Shown here: piece by piece, positions 24,933-33,340 of the stretch
Layout of the letters: every line of letters begins with the position of its first letter
How positions within the stretch are numbered: position 1 is the first letter of the stretch
NCBI RefSeq assembly: GCF_009769385.1
Contig: NZ_VKAB01000059.1
Location: forward strand, 1-38,549
DNA length: 38,549 nucleotides
DNA from: Saccharothrix deserti
GTDB lineage: Bacteria; Actinomycetota; Actinomycetes; Mycobacteriales; Pseudonocardiaceae
Direction: 5' to 3'
Program-made: the position numbers and the translations under genes
The notes under the pieces: model-generated
The model's database searches: none
Told to the model about the DNA's origin: nothing
Seen by the model: only the letters and a program-made list of their open reading frames with translations

Positions 24933-27203
24933 CTAACGCGGCACCTTCGACCAATCCGTGTCCGAAGCCAGGTAGAAGCCGGTGTACGCGGGCTGGTTGT
25001 AGGTCGTCTGCTGCCGCGCGACGTCCACCCGGTACTGCGGGTCGTGCATCAACGTGTAGAGCTTGTGGCCGGTGACCTCCGTGCTCACGTAGACCCGCAA
25101 CGCCGAGCTGTCCGCCGTGCGCACCACCAACTCCTCACGCCAGTCACCCAGCACGTCGGCCACCAACGACGGGTTGCCCTTGGTGTGGTTGTTGGTGCGC
25201 GTGCCCTCGGCGGTCAGCAACGTCCCGCGCCGCCAGTCCTTGATCGACGGCGTCACCTCCAGCGCGCCGTCCACCACCTGCGTGGTCAGATCGGCCGCCC
25301 ACCGGATGCTCGCGTTCGTCCCCGGGATCGACGTCGACAGCGGACGCCCGTCCGCCGACCACAACCCCACCGCGCCCGAACCGCCCGGCACCGACGCCCA
25401 CGTCTCCAGACCAGGCTCGGACGGCAGCACGTCGCCGACCATGCCCCGCCCGGTGTCCACCCCGGTGTACGCGCCGTAGATCACCCGACCCGTGGCCGCG
25501 TCACGCAACGCGTAGCCGTAGGGCGCCGAACGCGCGCCCTCGTGCACCATGTAGATCTCCAGACCCGGCCGCGCCGGATCGATGTCGGTCACGTGCAACG
25601 CGTCGCCGTGCCCGAGCCGTTCCACCGCGCCGGGGTTCGCACTGCCCGGCGGCAGCACACCCGACGAGCTGTACAACAGCTTCCCGTCGTGGTCGATGGT
25701 CGACGACCCGTAGACGATCTCCTGCTTGCCGTCCCCGTCCACGTCCGCCGCGCTCAACGAGTGCGCGCCCTGCGTGGCCAGCGACCCGTACTCCGGCGAC
25801 GAACCGTCGCGGTTGTGCACGGGGTAGTTGAACGGGTTGCTCATCGGCACCCAACCGCTGTCCACGAACCAGTCCTTGACGAGCCTGCGCCCGTTCCACC
25901 GGTACGCCGCCACCGTCGTCCGCGTGTAGTAGCCCCGCGCGAACACCGCCGACGGGTGCTTGCCGTCCAGGTACGCGACACCGGCCAGGAACCGGTCCAC
26001 CCGGTTGCCCGGCTCGATCCGGCCCAACGCGTAGTCGCCCCACATGAGCCCGTCGTCGTGCCGACCCGGCTCGTACCGCACCGTCTCCAGCTCACGGCCG
26101 GACGCCCCGTCGAACACGGTCAGGTACTCCGGCCCGTCCACGATGAACCCGGCGAACGCCCGCAGGTTGTTGCGGGCACTGCGACTCGGCGCGTAGACGT
26201 CCATGAAGTGGTCCGCCAACGCGCGCGCGTCCACGTCCGACAACGGGTAGGCGTACCGCGGCTCGATGCCGAACGCCTGCTCCAACGTCGCCGGCCAGCG
26301 CCCGGCCACCACCTCGGGGTGCTCGTGCCAGCCGAGGAACATCTCCACCACGTGCTCGTAGTAGCCCGCCGCGCTGAGCCGGTAGTCGTCCCGGTGCGAG
26401 TAACCCGCCCGCACGTCCTCGCGCGGCATGGTCACGTACCGCTGCGACACCGCGTTCCCACCCCGGTCGTAGGACGTCACCTTGGTGCCGGGCGCGGTCT
26501 TCATCATCATCTCCGAACGGCCGTCGCCGTCGAAGTCGTAGACCAGGAACTGCGTGTAGTGCGCGCCGGACCGGATGTTCACGCCCAGGTCCACGCGGTG
26601 CAGCAGGGTGCCGTCGAACCGGTACGTGTCCACGTAAGTCGGACCGGTGTAACCAATTTGGGAGACGTCCTTCGAGTTGGACGGGTCCCACTTCACCACG
26701 TACTCGTAGCTGCCGTCACCGTCCACGTCGCCGACGCTCACGTCGTTGGCCGAGTACGTGTACGCCTCACCGGCCGGCGTCACGCCGTCGGCGGGCTTGC
26801 GCAGCGGCAGGTCGTAGGAACCGCCCGCCCACGGCGACACGGGCTTGCTCAACGCGCCCTGCCGACCGCGGACCACCGGCGCCACCCGGTACTCCGAGCC
26901 GCCCGCCGGGTCGAGGTAGTTGGTGCTGTCGGTGACCGTGGCGATCTTGCGTCCGTCGCGGTAGACCGCGAACGCCGGACCGGCCAGACCGGTGCCGGTG
27001 TGGCCGGTGACCTCGTGGCGCAGCAGCCGCCAGCTGAGGAACACCCCGCCGTCGGTGCGCGCGGCGACCAGCCCGCGATCGAGGCGCTCCAGCCGCGGGC
27101 CGCCGGGGGAGGCCGTCGCGGGAGGCGAGGCCATGACCGGCGACGTGCTCAGGACTAACGCCAGCGCCGTCAGGACGGTGAGCAGGGGTCGGACGCGGGT
27201 CAT
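24933..27203 (-). CDS. Secreted rhamnogalacturonan lyase, PL11 (YesW/YesX type)
   Basis: The 756-residue protein has a Sec signal peptide (about 1-25, ending PVMASP) and an N-terminal beta-sandwich (ERLDRGLVAARTDGGVFLSW, with the strand WRLLRHE). An eight-bladed propeller follows with several calcium-type loops: DVDGDGSYE, DFDGDGRSE and DVDGDGKQE. PL11 enzymes cut the rhamnose-galacturonate backbone of pectin rhamnogalacturonan-I by beta-elimination and bind many Ca ions. CTGGAGG precedes the ATG. The gene is divergent from the sugar importer, with two LacI-type operators in the shared region, and fits the first step of the pathway. Confidence 0.95.
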   Translation of the reverse strand: MTRVRPLLTVLTALALVLSTSPVMASPPATASPGGPRLERLDRGLVAARTDGGVFLSWRLLRHEVTGHTGTGLAGPAFAVYRDGRKIATVTDSTNYLDPAGGSEYRVAPVVRGRQGALSKPVSPWAGGSYDLPLRKPADGVTPAGEAYTYSANDVSVGDVDGDGSYEYVVKWDPSNSKDVSQIGYTGPTYVDTYRFDGTLLHRVDLGVNIRSGAHYTQFLVYDFDGDGRSEMMMKTAPGTKVTSYDRGGNAVSQRYVTMPREDVRAGYSHRDDYRLSAAGYYEHVVEMFLGWHEHPEVVAGRWPATLEQAFGIEPRYAYPLSDVDARALADHFMDVYAPSRSARNNLRAFAGFIVDGPEYLTVFDGASGRELETVRYEPGRHDDGLMWGDYALGRIEPGNRVDRFLAGVAYLDGKHPSAVFARGYYTRTTVAAYRWNGRRLVKDWFVDSGWVPMSNPFNYPVHNRDGSSPEYGSLATQGAHSLSAADVDGDGKQEIVYGSSTIDHDGKLLYSSSGVLPPGSANPGAVERLGHGDALHVTDIDPARPGLEIYMVHEGARSAPYGYALRDAATGRVIYGAYTGVDTGRGMVGDVLPSEPGLETWASVPGGSGAVGLWSADGRPLSTSIPGTNASIRWAADLTTQVVDGALEVTPSIKDWRRGTLLTAEGTRTNNHTKGNPSLVADVLGDWREELVVRTADSSALRVYVSTEVTGHKLYTLMHDPQYRVDVARQQTTYNQPAYTGFYLASDTDWSKVPR

Positions 27204-27257
27204 CTACGGCCTCCAGGGAGCGCGACTTTGCGCGAGGTGCGTGACGAGGCCACACGA

Positions 27258-27269
27258 TGAACCGTTTCA
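27258..27269. promoter_or_regulatory. LacI-type operator A (rhamnose regulon), PL11 side
   Basis: TGAACCGTTTCA is a near-perfect palindrome with CG centre, 55 nt upstream of the PL11 ATG. A weak TTGCCA -35-like box for the PL11 gene lies just beside it on the minus strand. The identical 12-mer recurs at 37829. Confidence 0.75.
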
Positions 27270-27322
27270 ACACGAATGGCAAGACCGGGTGACGGGGGAG
27301 TTTCGGCCGCGAAACACGGTCC

Positions 27323-27351
27323 TTGACGCCGTGATGGGGCTCACCTAGTTT
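27323..27351 (+). promoter_or_regulatory. Promoter of the rhamnogalacturonan-product import operon
   Basis: TTGACG at 27323-27328 and TAGTTT at 27346-27351 have a 17-bp spacer. Operator B begins 4 nt after the -10 element. Confidence 0.7.
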
Positions 27352-27354
27352 GTT

Positions 27355-27366
27355 TGAACCGATTCA
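27355..27366. promoter_or_regulatory. LacI-type operator B, at importer transcription start
   Basis: TGAACCGATTCA differs from operator A at one base. It covers the predicted transcription start, the standard repressing position. Confidence 0.8.
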
Positions 27367-27383
27367 ATCGAGGGGTGAGGGTG

Positions 27384-28673
27384 ATGGGACGAGTGTCTCG
27401 CCGCGGGGCGGCAGGCCTGCTGGTAGGCCTGATGTCGCTGACCGCAGCGCTGTCCGGCTGCGGCGCCGGCGATTCGGCCGACGGCCCGGTGACGCTGCGG
27501 TTCGTCTGGTGGGGCAACGAGGACCGCGCCAAGGTCACCAGGGCCGCGGTCGACGAGTTCCAGAAGCGCAACCCGGACATCAAGGTGGAGACGGAGTACA
27601 GCGGCTACGACGCGTACTTCCAGAAGCTCTCCACCCAGGTCGCGGGTGGTGCCGGGCCCGACCTGCTCCAGTTGGACCGGGCCACGGTCGGCGAGTACGC
27701 GGGCCGCAACGTGCTGGCCGACCTCGGCGAGTACGCCGGCAAGGACCTGAAGATCGACAAGATCCCGCCGAACCTGCTGGAGGGCGGCAAGGTCGACGGC
27801 AAGCAGTACGCCGTCGCGGGCGGCGCGACCACCCAGATGCTGATCTTCGTCCCGTCTCACTTCGAGGCGGCGGGCGTCAAGGTGCCCACCGCGCCGGGCG
27901 AGAAGTGGACCTGGGCGCAGTTCGCCGAGGCGATGGGCAAGGTCGGCGCGGCGGGCCAGGTCGCGGGCACCACCGACTTCGGCTGGGCCATCGACTGGTT
28001 CGAGGTGTGGCTGCACCAGCACGGCAAGTCGCTCTACACCCCGGAGGGCAAGCTCGGCTTCACCGCCGACGAGCTGGCCGAGTACTGGGAGATGATCGGC
28101 ACGATGCGGGCCGGCAAGGGCGTGTCGCCCGCCGAGGTGACCACGAAGATGGACGGCTCGGTGCAGAACTCCGGCATCGTGACCAAGCAGTCCGCCTCGG
28201 AGATCGGCTACGACTCCGGCGTCACCGGCTACTTCGGCGCGTTCGGCACCGACCTCAAGGTCGCGCCGCTGCCCAGCGACGCGGCGGAGAGCGGCATGGC
28301 CGCGATGCCGCCGGTGTCGTTCGCGGTGTCGCAGCGGTCCAAGAACAAGGAAGCGGCGGTGAAGCTGCTCGACTTCCTGGTCAACGACCCCGAGGCGGGC
28401 AAGCTGCTCGGCGCCTCGCGCGGCGTTCCGCCGAACGAGGAGATCCGCGCCCAGGTGTGTGCGACGGCCGAGGGCGGCAGCAAGGCCGTGTGCGACTACG
28501 AGGCGGCGCAGAAGGACAAGATCGGCCCGGCGTTCGGCGCCTGGCCCACCGGGTCGTCGGCGATCAAGCGCGACTTCCAGCGCACCTACGACGACGTGAT
28601 CTTCAACCGGGTGAGCGTCGCCGACGCGGCCAAGCGCGTGATCCAGGACGCCGAGAAGTCGCTGGGGTCCTGA
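27384..28673 (+). CDS. Sugar ABC transporter substrate-binding lipoprotein of the rhamnogalacturonan locus
   Basis: The 429-residue protein has a canonical lipobox (ALSGC, Cys26). A family 1 solute-binding fold follows: TLRFVWWGNEDRAKVTRAAV at the N-terminus and a GGAGPDLLQLDRATVGEYAG hinge region. The open frame extends to a TTG at 27354 inside operator B, so ATG at 27384 with GAGG upstream is preferred. Its position next to PL11 and upstream of rhamnose genes suggests that it binds rhamnose-containing oligosaccharides, for example the unsaturated galacturonyl-rhamnose disaccharide. Confidence 0.92.
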   Translation: MGRVSRRGAAGLLVGLMSLTAALSGCGAGDSADGPVTLRFVWWGNEDRAKVTRAAVDEFQKRNPDIKVETEYSGYDAYFQKLSTQVAGGAGPDLLQLDRATVGEYAGRNVLADLGEYAGKDLKIDKIPPNLLEGGKVDGKQYAVAGGATTQMLIFVPSHFEAAGVKVPTAPGEKWTWAQFAEAMGKVGAAGQVAGTTDFGWAIDWFEVWLHQHGKSLYTPEGKLGFTADELAEYWEMIGTMRAGKGVSPAEVTTKMDGSVQNSGIVTKQSASEIGYDSGVTGYFGAFGTDLKVAPLPSDAAESGMAAMPPVSFAVSQRSKNKEAAVKLLDFLVNDPEAGKLLGASRGVPPNEEIRAQVCATAEGGSKAVCDYEAAQKDKIGPAFGAWPTGSSAIKRDFQRTYDDVIFNRVSVADAAKRVIQDAEKSLGS

Positions 28674-28675
28674 GG

Positions 28676-29650
28676 ATGACCCAGTCCGTTCTCGCCGGCA
28701 CCTCGGGCACGAGCCGGCCAGAGGTCGCCGACTCGCCGCCGCTTGCGACCGCACCCCGCGGTCGCAAGCGGCGGGGCCAGGGTGTGGCGTACCTGTTCCT
28801 GTCGCCGTGGATCATCGGGGCGACCCTGCTGACCATCGGCCCGATGGCGGCGTCGCTGTACCTGTCGTTCACCGACTACGACCTGTTCTCGCCGCCGAAC
28901 TGGATCGGCGTCGAGAACTACGTGACCATGTTCACCGGCGACGAGCGGTTCTGGCACGCCGCCTGGGTCACCACCAAGTACGTGCTGATCTCGGTGCCGC
29001 TCAAGCTCGGCCTGGCGCTCGCGGTCGCGATGCTGCTCAACCGGCCGCGGATGGGCGTCGGCCTGTACCGGTCGGCGTTCTACGCGCCGTCGCTGCTGGG
29101 CGCCAGCGTGAGCGTCGCGCTGGCGTGGCGGGCGCTGTTCTCCACCGACGGCACGGTGGACAAGGTGCTCGCCTCGGTCGGCGTGGACACCGGCGGCTGG
29201 GTCGACCAGCCGCAGTACGCGCTGCTCACGCTCGTGGCGCTGGCCGCGTGGCAGTTCGGCGCGCCGATGGTGATCTTCCTGGCCGGGCTCAAGCAGGTGC
29301 CGAAGGAGCTGTACGAGGCGGCGGCGATCGACGGCGCGGGGCCGGCCCGCCGGTTCCTCAGCGTCACGCTGCCCATGCTGTCCCCGGTGATCCTGTTCAA
29401 CCTGGTGCTGGAGACCATCCACGCGTTCCAGGCGTTCACCGGCGCGTTCGTGGTGAGCAGCGGGCGCGGCGGTCCCAGCGACTCGACCCTGCTCTACCCG
29501 CTCTACCTCTACCAGCGCGGGTTCACCGACTTCCGGATGGGCTACGCCTCGGCGATGGCCTGGGTGCTGCTCGCCGTGGTCGCGATCCTGACCGCGCTGG
29601 TGTTCCGCAGCGCCCGGCGCTGGGTGTTCTACGCGGGGGAGGACCGTTGA
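28676..29650 (+). CDS. Sugar ABC transporter permease, MalF/YesP-like
   Basis: The 324-residue protein has a flexible charged N-terminus (about 38 residues) and six helices. The ATPase-docking loop reads PKELYEAAAIDGAGPARRFL. It starts 2 nt after the binding-protein stop, with GAGG just upstream. It overlaps the next permease by 4 bp. It corresponds in place to YesP of the Bacillus rhamnogalacturonan cluster. Confidence 0.92.
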   Translation: MTQSVLAGTSGTSRPEVADSPPLATAPRGRKRRGQGVAYLFLSPWIIGATLLTIGPMAASLYLSFTDYDLFSPPNWIGVENYVTMFTGDERFWHAAWVTTKYVLISVPLKLGLALAVAMLLNRPRMGVGLYRSAFYAPSLLGASVSVALAWRALFSTDGTVDKVLASVGVDTGGWVDQPQYALLTLVALAAWQFGAPMVIFLAGLKQVPKELYEAAAIDGAGPARRFLSVTLPMLSPVILFNLVLETIHAFQAFTGAFVVSSGRGGPSDSTLLYPLYLYQRGFTDFRMGYASAMAWVLLAVVAILTALVFRSARRWVFYAGEDR

Positions 29651-30510
29651 GCACATCGTTGGCCTCGACCGGGAAGGTGGTGTGGCCCAGGAAGGTGGTC
29701 TGGCACGTCCTGGTCCTGGGCGTGCTGCTGGTGCTGCTGTACCCGGTGATCTGGCTGGTCTCCACGTCGTTCAAGCCCGCGACGGAGGTGATCTCCACCC
29801 TCGCGCTGCTGCCCCGGGAGCCCACCGGGAACAACTACGCCGAGGTGTTCGACGGCGTCGGCGAGTTCGGCGTGCTGCACTACTTCTGGAACTCGCTGAT
29901 GATCTCGGCGGGCGCGGTCGTCGGCAACGTGGTGTCGTGCTCGCTCGCGGCCTACGCGTTCGGCCGGCTGCACTTCCGGGGCCGGGGCCCGATGTTCGGG
30001 TTCATGATGATCACGATCATGCTGCCGCAGCACGTGGTGCTGATCCCGCAGTACGTGATCTTCCAGCAGATGGACATGGTGAACACGTTCTGGCCGCTGA
30101 TCCTGCCGAAGTTCCTGGCCACGGACGCGTTCTTCATCTTCCTGATGGTGCAGTTCATCCGCACGCTGCCGCGGGAGCTGGACGAGGCGGCGACGCTGGA
30201 CGGCTGCGGCCCGGTCGGGGTGTTCCGGCACGTGATCCTGCCGCTGCTGCGGCCGGCCCTGATCACCACCGCGATCTTCACCTTCATCTGGACCTGGAAC
30301 GACTTCTTCAGCCAGCTGATCTACCTCAACGACCCGGAGAAGTTCACCCTGCCGCTGGCGTTGCAGCTGTTCATCGACCAGGCGACCCAGTCGGCGTTCG
30401 GGCCGATGTTCGCCATGTCGGTGCTCGCGCTGCTGCCCATCGGCCTGTTCTTCCTGGCGTTCCAGCGGTTCCTGGTGGACGGTGTGGCGACGTCCGGCAT
30501 CAAGGGGTGA
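29647..30510 (+). CDS. Sugar ABC transporter permease, MalG/YesQ-like
   Basis: The 287-residue protein has six helices and an EAA loop PRELDEAATLDGCGPVGVFR. The start is most likely TTG at 29647, which overlaps the previous stop (TTGA) and has GGGGGAGG five bases upstream; no ATG gives a full-length first helix. It pairs with the MalF-type permease. As in the galactoside operon no ATPase is encoded here, implying a shared MsiK-type subunit. Confidence 0.9.
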   Translation: MSTSLASTGKVVWPRKVVWHVLVLGVLLVLLYPVIWLVSTSFKPATEVISTLALLPREPTGNNYAEVFDGVGEFGVLHYFWNSLMISAGAVVGNVVSCSLAAYAFGRLHFRGRGPMFGFMMITIMLPQHVVLIPQYVIFQQMDMVNTFWPLILPKFLATDAFFIFLMVQFIRTLPRELDEAATLDGCGPVGVFRHVILPLLRPALITTAIFTFIWTWNDFFSQLIYLNDPEKFTLPLALQLFIDQATQSAFGPMFAMSVLALLPIGLFFLAFQRFLVDGVATSGIKG

Positions 30511-30523
30511 GGTGGGGTGCGGG

Positions 30524-31081
30524 ATGAGCGCGCGTGAGCAGGGGATGAGCCCGTGGGTGCGCCCGTTGGCGCTGCTGGCCGAGGTGCTGCTGATCGGCGT
30601 GCTGGTGTGCGTCGCGGCGCTGCCCCTGCTGACCGCGCTCCCCGCCGCGGCGGCCGGCGCGGTGCTGCTGCGGGAGCTGGTGGACGACGGCCGCACGCCC
30701 ACCGTGCGGCGGTTCGCCGTGCTGCTGGGGCGGGCGGTGCGCGATCCGGTCGCGGTGTTCGTCCCGGTGGTGCTGCTCGTGGTCGGTGCGCTGGACGTGC
30801 TGGCGTTGCTGGGCGGGCTGCCGGGCGCGTCCGTGCTGGGTCCGGTGATCGGGCTGGCGCTGGCCGCCGTCGTGCTGGTGCTGCTGCGGACGGCGGCGCG
30901 GTGGAACCCGGGTGACCGGTGGGCCGTGCTGCTGGCCGAGCCGTCGCGCGACTGGGTCGGGTACGCGTACCTGGTCGTCGCGCTGGTGGTGGCGGCGCTG
31001 GTGGTCGCGCAGGCGCCCGCGTTCGCCATCGTGGTGCCGGGCCTGCTGGTGTTCGCCGCCGTCGCGGTGGAACGCCGATGA
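30524..31081 (+). CDS. YesL-like (DUF624) membrane protein
   Basis: The 185-residue protein has about five hydrophobic helices. An ALPLLTALPAAAAGAVLLRE block near 35-54 is followed by a polar FAVLLGRAVRDP loop. This is the layout of YesL/DUF624 proteins, found in many sugar-import operons including the Bacillus rhamnogalacturonan cluster. The role is unknown; assistance to transporter assembly or sensing has been assumed. ATG at 30524 or 30545 could be used. Its stop overlaps the start of the Gfo/Idh-PmoA gene. Confidence 0.7.
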   Translation: MSAREQGMSPWVRPLALLAEVLLIGVLVCVAALPLLTALPAAAAGAVLLRELVDDGRTPTVRRFAVLLGRAVRDPVAVFVPVVLLVVGALDVLALLGGLPGASVLGPVIGLALAAVVLVLLRTAARWNPGDRWAVLLAEPSRDWVGYAYLVVALVVAALVVAQAPAFAIVVPGLLVFAAVAVERR

Positions 31082-32916
31082 CGCCGCGCGTGGTGCTCGC
31101 CGGCGCTTCCGGCTACGGGCGTCTTTACCTGCGGGAGATCGCCGCGCTGGAGGCCGAGGGACGGGTGCGGCTGGCCGGCGTGTGCGAGGTCGGCACGCTG
31201 GACGGCGAGGCGCGTCGGATCATCGGCGACCGGCCGGTGGACGCCGACCTGTCCACGCTGATGCGCGGCGTGGACATCGGGATCGTGTCCACACCCATGC
31301 ACACGCACGTGCCGTTGGCACGCCAGGTCCTCGACGCCGGCGCGCACCTCCTGCTGGAGAAACCGCCCACGCCGACGTTGGCCGACTGGCACGACCTGGT
31401 CGACCGGTCCGAGGGCAGGCTGGTCCAGGTCGGCTTCCAGAGCCTGGGCTCGCACGCGGTGCACCGGCTGGCCTTGTTGATGCGGTCGGGCGCGTTGGGC
31501 GAGATCCGAGGCATCGGCGTGCGCGGCACGTGGTCGCGCGACGACTCCTACTACACCCGCGCGCCGTGGGCGGGCCGTCGCACGCTCGACGGCGTGCCGG
31601 TCGTGGACGGCGCGTTGACCAACCCGTTCGCGCACGCCATCGCCACCGCGCTGGCACTGGACGGCAGCACCGGCGTGGACGACGTCGACGACATCGAGTT
31701 GGAGTTGCTCCGCTCCCGCGACATCGAGGCCGACGACACCTCGTGCCTGCGGCTGCGCACCCGCAACGGCACGGTCGTCGTGGTCGCGGTGACGCTGTGC
31801 GCCGAGGTCGCCCGGGAACCGGTGCTCATCGTGCACGGCAGCCACAAACGCGCCGAACTGCACTACACCGAGCACCGCCTCGTGATCGAGGGCATCGAGG
31901 AGCGGTACCGGCACGACACACCGCTGCGGAACCTGCTGGCCCACCTCAAGGACCCGGACGTGCCGCTGTGCGCGCCCCTGGCCGAGACCGGCGCGTTCAT
32001 GCGGGTGCTGGAGGCCGTGCGCACCGCGCCCGATCCGGTGCCGATCGACCCGGCGTGGCTGCGGCGCAACGGCAGGCGCGTCGACGTCGACGGCGTGGAC
32101 CACGTGGTGGCCAAGGCAGCCGAGCACCTGCGCACGTTCGCCGAACTGGAGGTGCCGTGGTCACCGCTGGGCGCCGTGGCCCGGTACGGCTGGGACAGCG
32201 TGCAACTGCCGCTGGTCGTGCCGCGACCCGCCCTGCACCCCGTGCGCACGCTCGACGGGGTCGTGGTCACCGGTGAGCACCCGGACGACCACCCGTGGCA
32301 CCGGGGCATCGGCCTGGCGCTGCCCGACGTCAACGGGGTCAACCTGTGGGGCGGCCGGAACTACGTGCCCGGCGAGGGCTACGTGCCGGGCGAGCTCGGG
32401 CAGGTCGAGCAGACCGGTCCGGGCGAGCTGGCGTGGTGCGATTCGGCCGGCGCGGTGCTGCTGCGCGAACGCCGCCGCGTCCGCCGCCGGATGGTGCCGG
32501 ACGGCTGGGAGCTGGAGTGGACCAGCGTGCTGACCGCCGAGGACGACGTGGTGCTGCACAGCCCCGGCAGCAAGGGCCGGGCGGGCGCGGGCTACGGCGG
32601 CTGGTTCTGGCGGCTGCCCGAGCTCGACCCGCTGTCCGTGCGCGTCTTCAGCCCCAACGGCGTGGGCGAGGAGGAGGTCAACGGCCGGACCGCGCCGTGG
32701 CTCGCGGTCGTCGTCAGCGACCCGGTGGGAGCCCCGAATAGGCGGGCGTGGACGGCCGTGGTGTCCGGGCCGACGGACCCGTGGTTCGTGCGCGTCGGCC
32801 AGTACCAGGGCATCGGCTCCGCCCTCGCCTGGGACGCGCCCGTGGTGCTCGAACCCGCTCAGGAGCGCGAGGTCACCGTCCGGGTGGCGTTCTACGACGG
32901 CGTGCGTCACCCGTGA
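31078..32916 (+). CDS. Fusion of Gfo/Idh/MocA oxidoreductase and PmoA-like (DUF6807) domain
   Basis: The 612-residue protein has two parts. Residues 1-340 form a Gfo/Idh/MocA oxidoreductase with a GASGYG nucleotide-binding loop (9-14), a VSTPMHTH strand and the EKP motif (94-96) that holds the catalytic Lys. Residues of about 370-612 form the domain once called methane oxygenase PmoA and now DUF6807, with DDHPWHRG near 403-409 and a VNLWGGRNYV block. It is not related to particulate methane monooxygenase. The Gfo/Idh part probably oxidises or epimerises a sugar or inositol with NAD(P). DUF6807 has no established reaction. ATGA overlap with the YesL-like gene puts it last in the import operon. 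A role in processing a pectin-derived sugar is inferred. Confidence 0.85.
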   Translation: MTPRVVLAGASGYGRLYLREIAALEAEGRVRLAGVCEVGTLDGEARRIIGDRPVDADLSTLMRGVDIGIVSTPMHTHVPLARQVLDAGAHLLLEKPPTPTLADWHDLVDRSEGRLVQVGFQSLGSHAVHRLALLMRSGALGEIRGIGVRGTWSRDDSYYTRAPWAGRRTLDGVPVVDGALTNPFAHAIATALALDGSTGVDDVDDIELELLRSRDIEADDTSCLRLRTRNGTVVVVAVTLCAEVAREPVLIVHGSHKRAELHYTEHRLVIEGIEERYRHDTPLRNLLAHLKDPDVPLCAPLAETGAFMRVLEAVRTAPDPVPIDPAWLRRNGRRVDVDGVDHVVAKAAEHLRTFAELEVPWSPLGAVARYGWDSVQLPLVVPRPALHPVRTLDGVVVTGEHPDDHPWHRGIGLALPDVNGVNLWGGRNYVPGEGYVPGELGQVEQTGPGELAWCDSAGAVLLRERRRVRRRMVPDGWELEWTSVLTAEDDVVLHSPGSKGRAGAGYGGWFWRLPELDPLSVRVFSPNGVGEEEVNGRTAPWLAVVVSDPVGAPNRRAWTAVVSGPTDPWFVRVGQYQGIGSALAWDAPVVLEPAQEREVTVRVAFYDGVRHP

Positions 32917-32938
32917 GGGCGGCAATTAGTCCAGACCA

Positions 32939-32968
32939 TTGACAACCCTTGCGCGACAACCATAGCGT
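32939..32968 (+). promoter_or_regulatory. Promoter of the rhaM-rhaI-rhaD operon
   Basis: TTGACA at 32939-32944 and TAGCGT at 32963-32968 are separated by 18 bp. The -10 box is identical to that of the galactoside operon promoter. Confidence 0.75.
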
Positions 32969-32973
32969 TCTTG

Positions 32974-32985
32974 TGAAACGTTTCA
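32974..32985. promoter_or_regulatory. LacI-type operator C, perfect palindrome upstream of rhaM
   Basis: TGAAACGTTTCA is a perfect 12-bp palindrome, 6 nt after the -10 box, covering the transcription start. It is the most symmetrical member of the five-site set. Confidence 0.85.
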
Positions 32986-33001
32986 TTTTCCGGAGGTCGG
33001 C

Positions 33002-33322
33002 GTGCGACGTGTCTGCTTCCTGCTGCGGGTCCGCCCGGAGCGGCTGGAGGAGTACAAGGAGCGGCACCGCGAGGTGTGGCCCGAGATGCGGGAGGCGCTG
33101 CGCGAGACCGGGTGGGGCAACTACAGCCTCTTCCTGGCCGACGACGGGCTGCTCGTCGGCTATCTGGAGACCCCGGACTGGGACGCCGCCCAGCGGGGCA
33201 TGCGCGACCGCGAGGTGAACGACCGGTGGCAGGCCGAGATGGCCGAGTTCTTCACCGCGCTGGACGGCAGGCAGCCCGACGAGGCCATGAGGCCGCTGAC
33301 CGAGGTCTTCCACCTCGACTGA
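33002..33322 (+). CDS. rhaM: L-rhamnose mutarotase
   Basis: The 106-residue protein matches RhaM throughout. It has an RVCFLLRVRPERLEEYKERH start, a REVWPEMREALRETGWGNYS block with the active-site His/Trp region, and an RWQAEMAEFF helix near the end. RhaM interconverts the alpha and beta anomers of L-rhamnose before isomerisation. The size is that of the family (about 104). GTG at 33002 is preceded by CCGGAGG. It is the first gene of the rhamnose operon and lies 17 nt after operator C. Confidence 0.95.
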   Translation: MRRVCFLLRVRPERLEEYKERHREVWPEMREALRETGWGNYSLFLADDGLLVGYLETPDWDAAQRGMRDREVNDRWQAEMAEFFTALDGRQPDEAMRPLTEVFHLD

Positions 33323-33340
33323 GCAGTGAAGGAGTCCGAA

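Noticed and set aside
24330..27158. Long 942-codon plus-strand open frame opposite the PL11 and nitrilase genes
   Set aside because: Arg/His/Val-rich nonsense typical of antisense frames in GC-rich DNA; the minus strand encodes conserved PL11 and nitrilase motifs.
31078..32916. Methane monooxygenase subunit, from the PmoA label
   Set aside because: The C-terminal domain belongs to DUF6807, a soluble domain in carbohydrate loci, with no membrane helices and no relation to the real PmoA.
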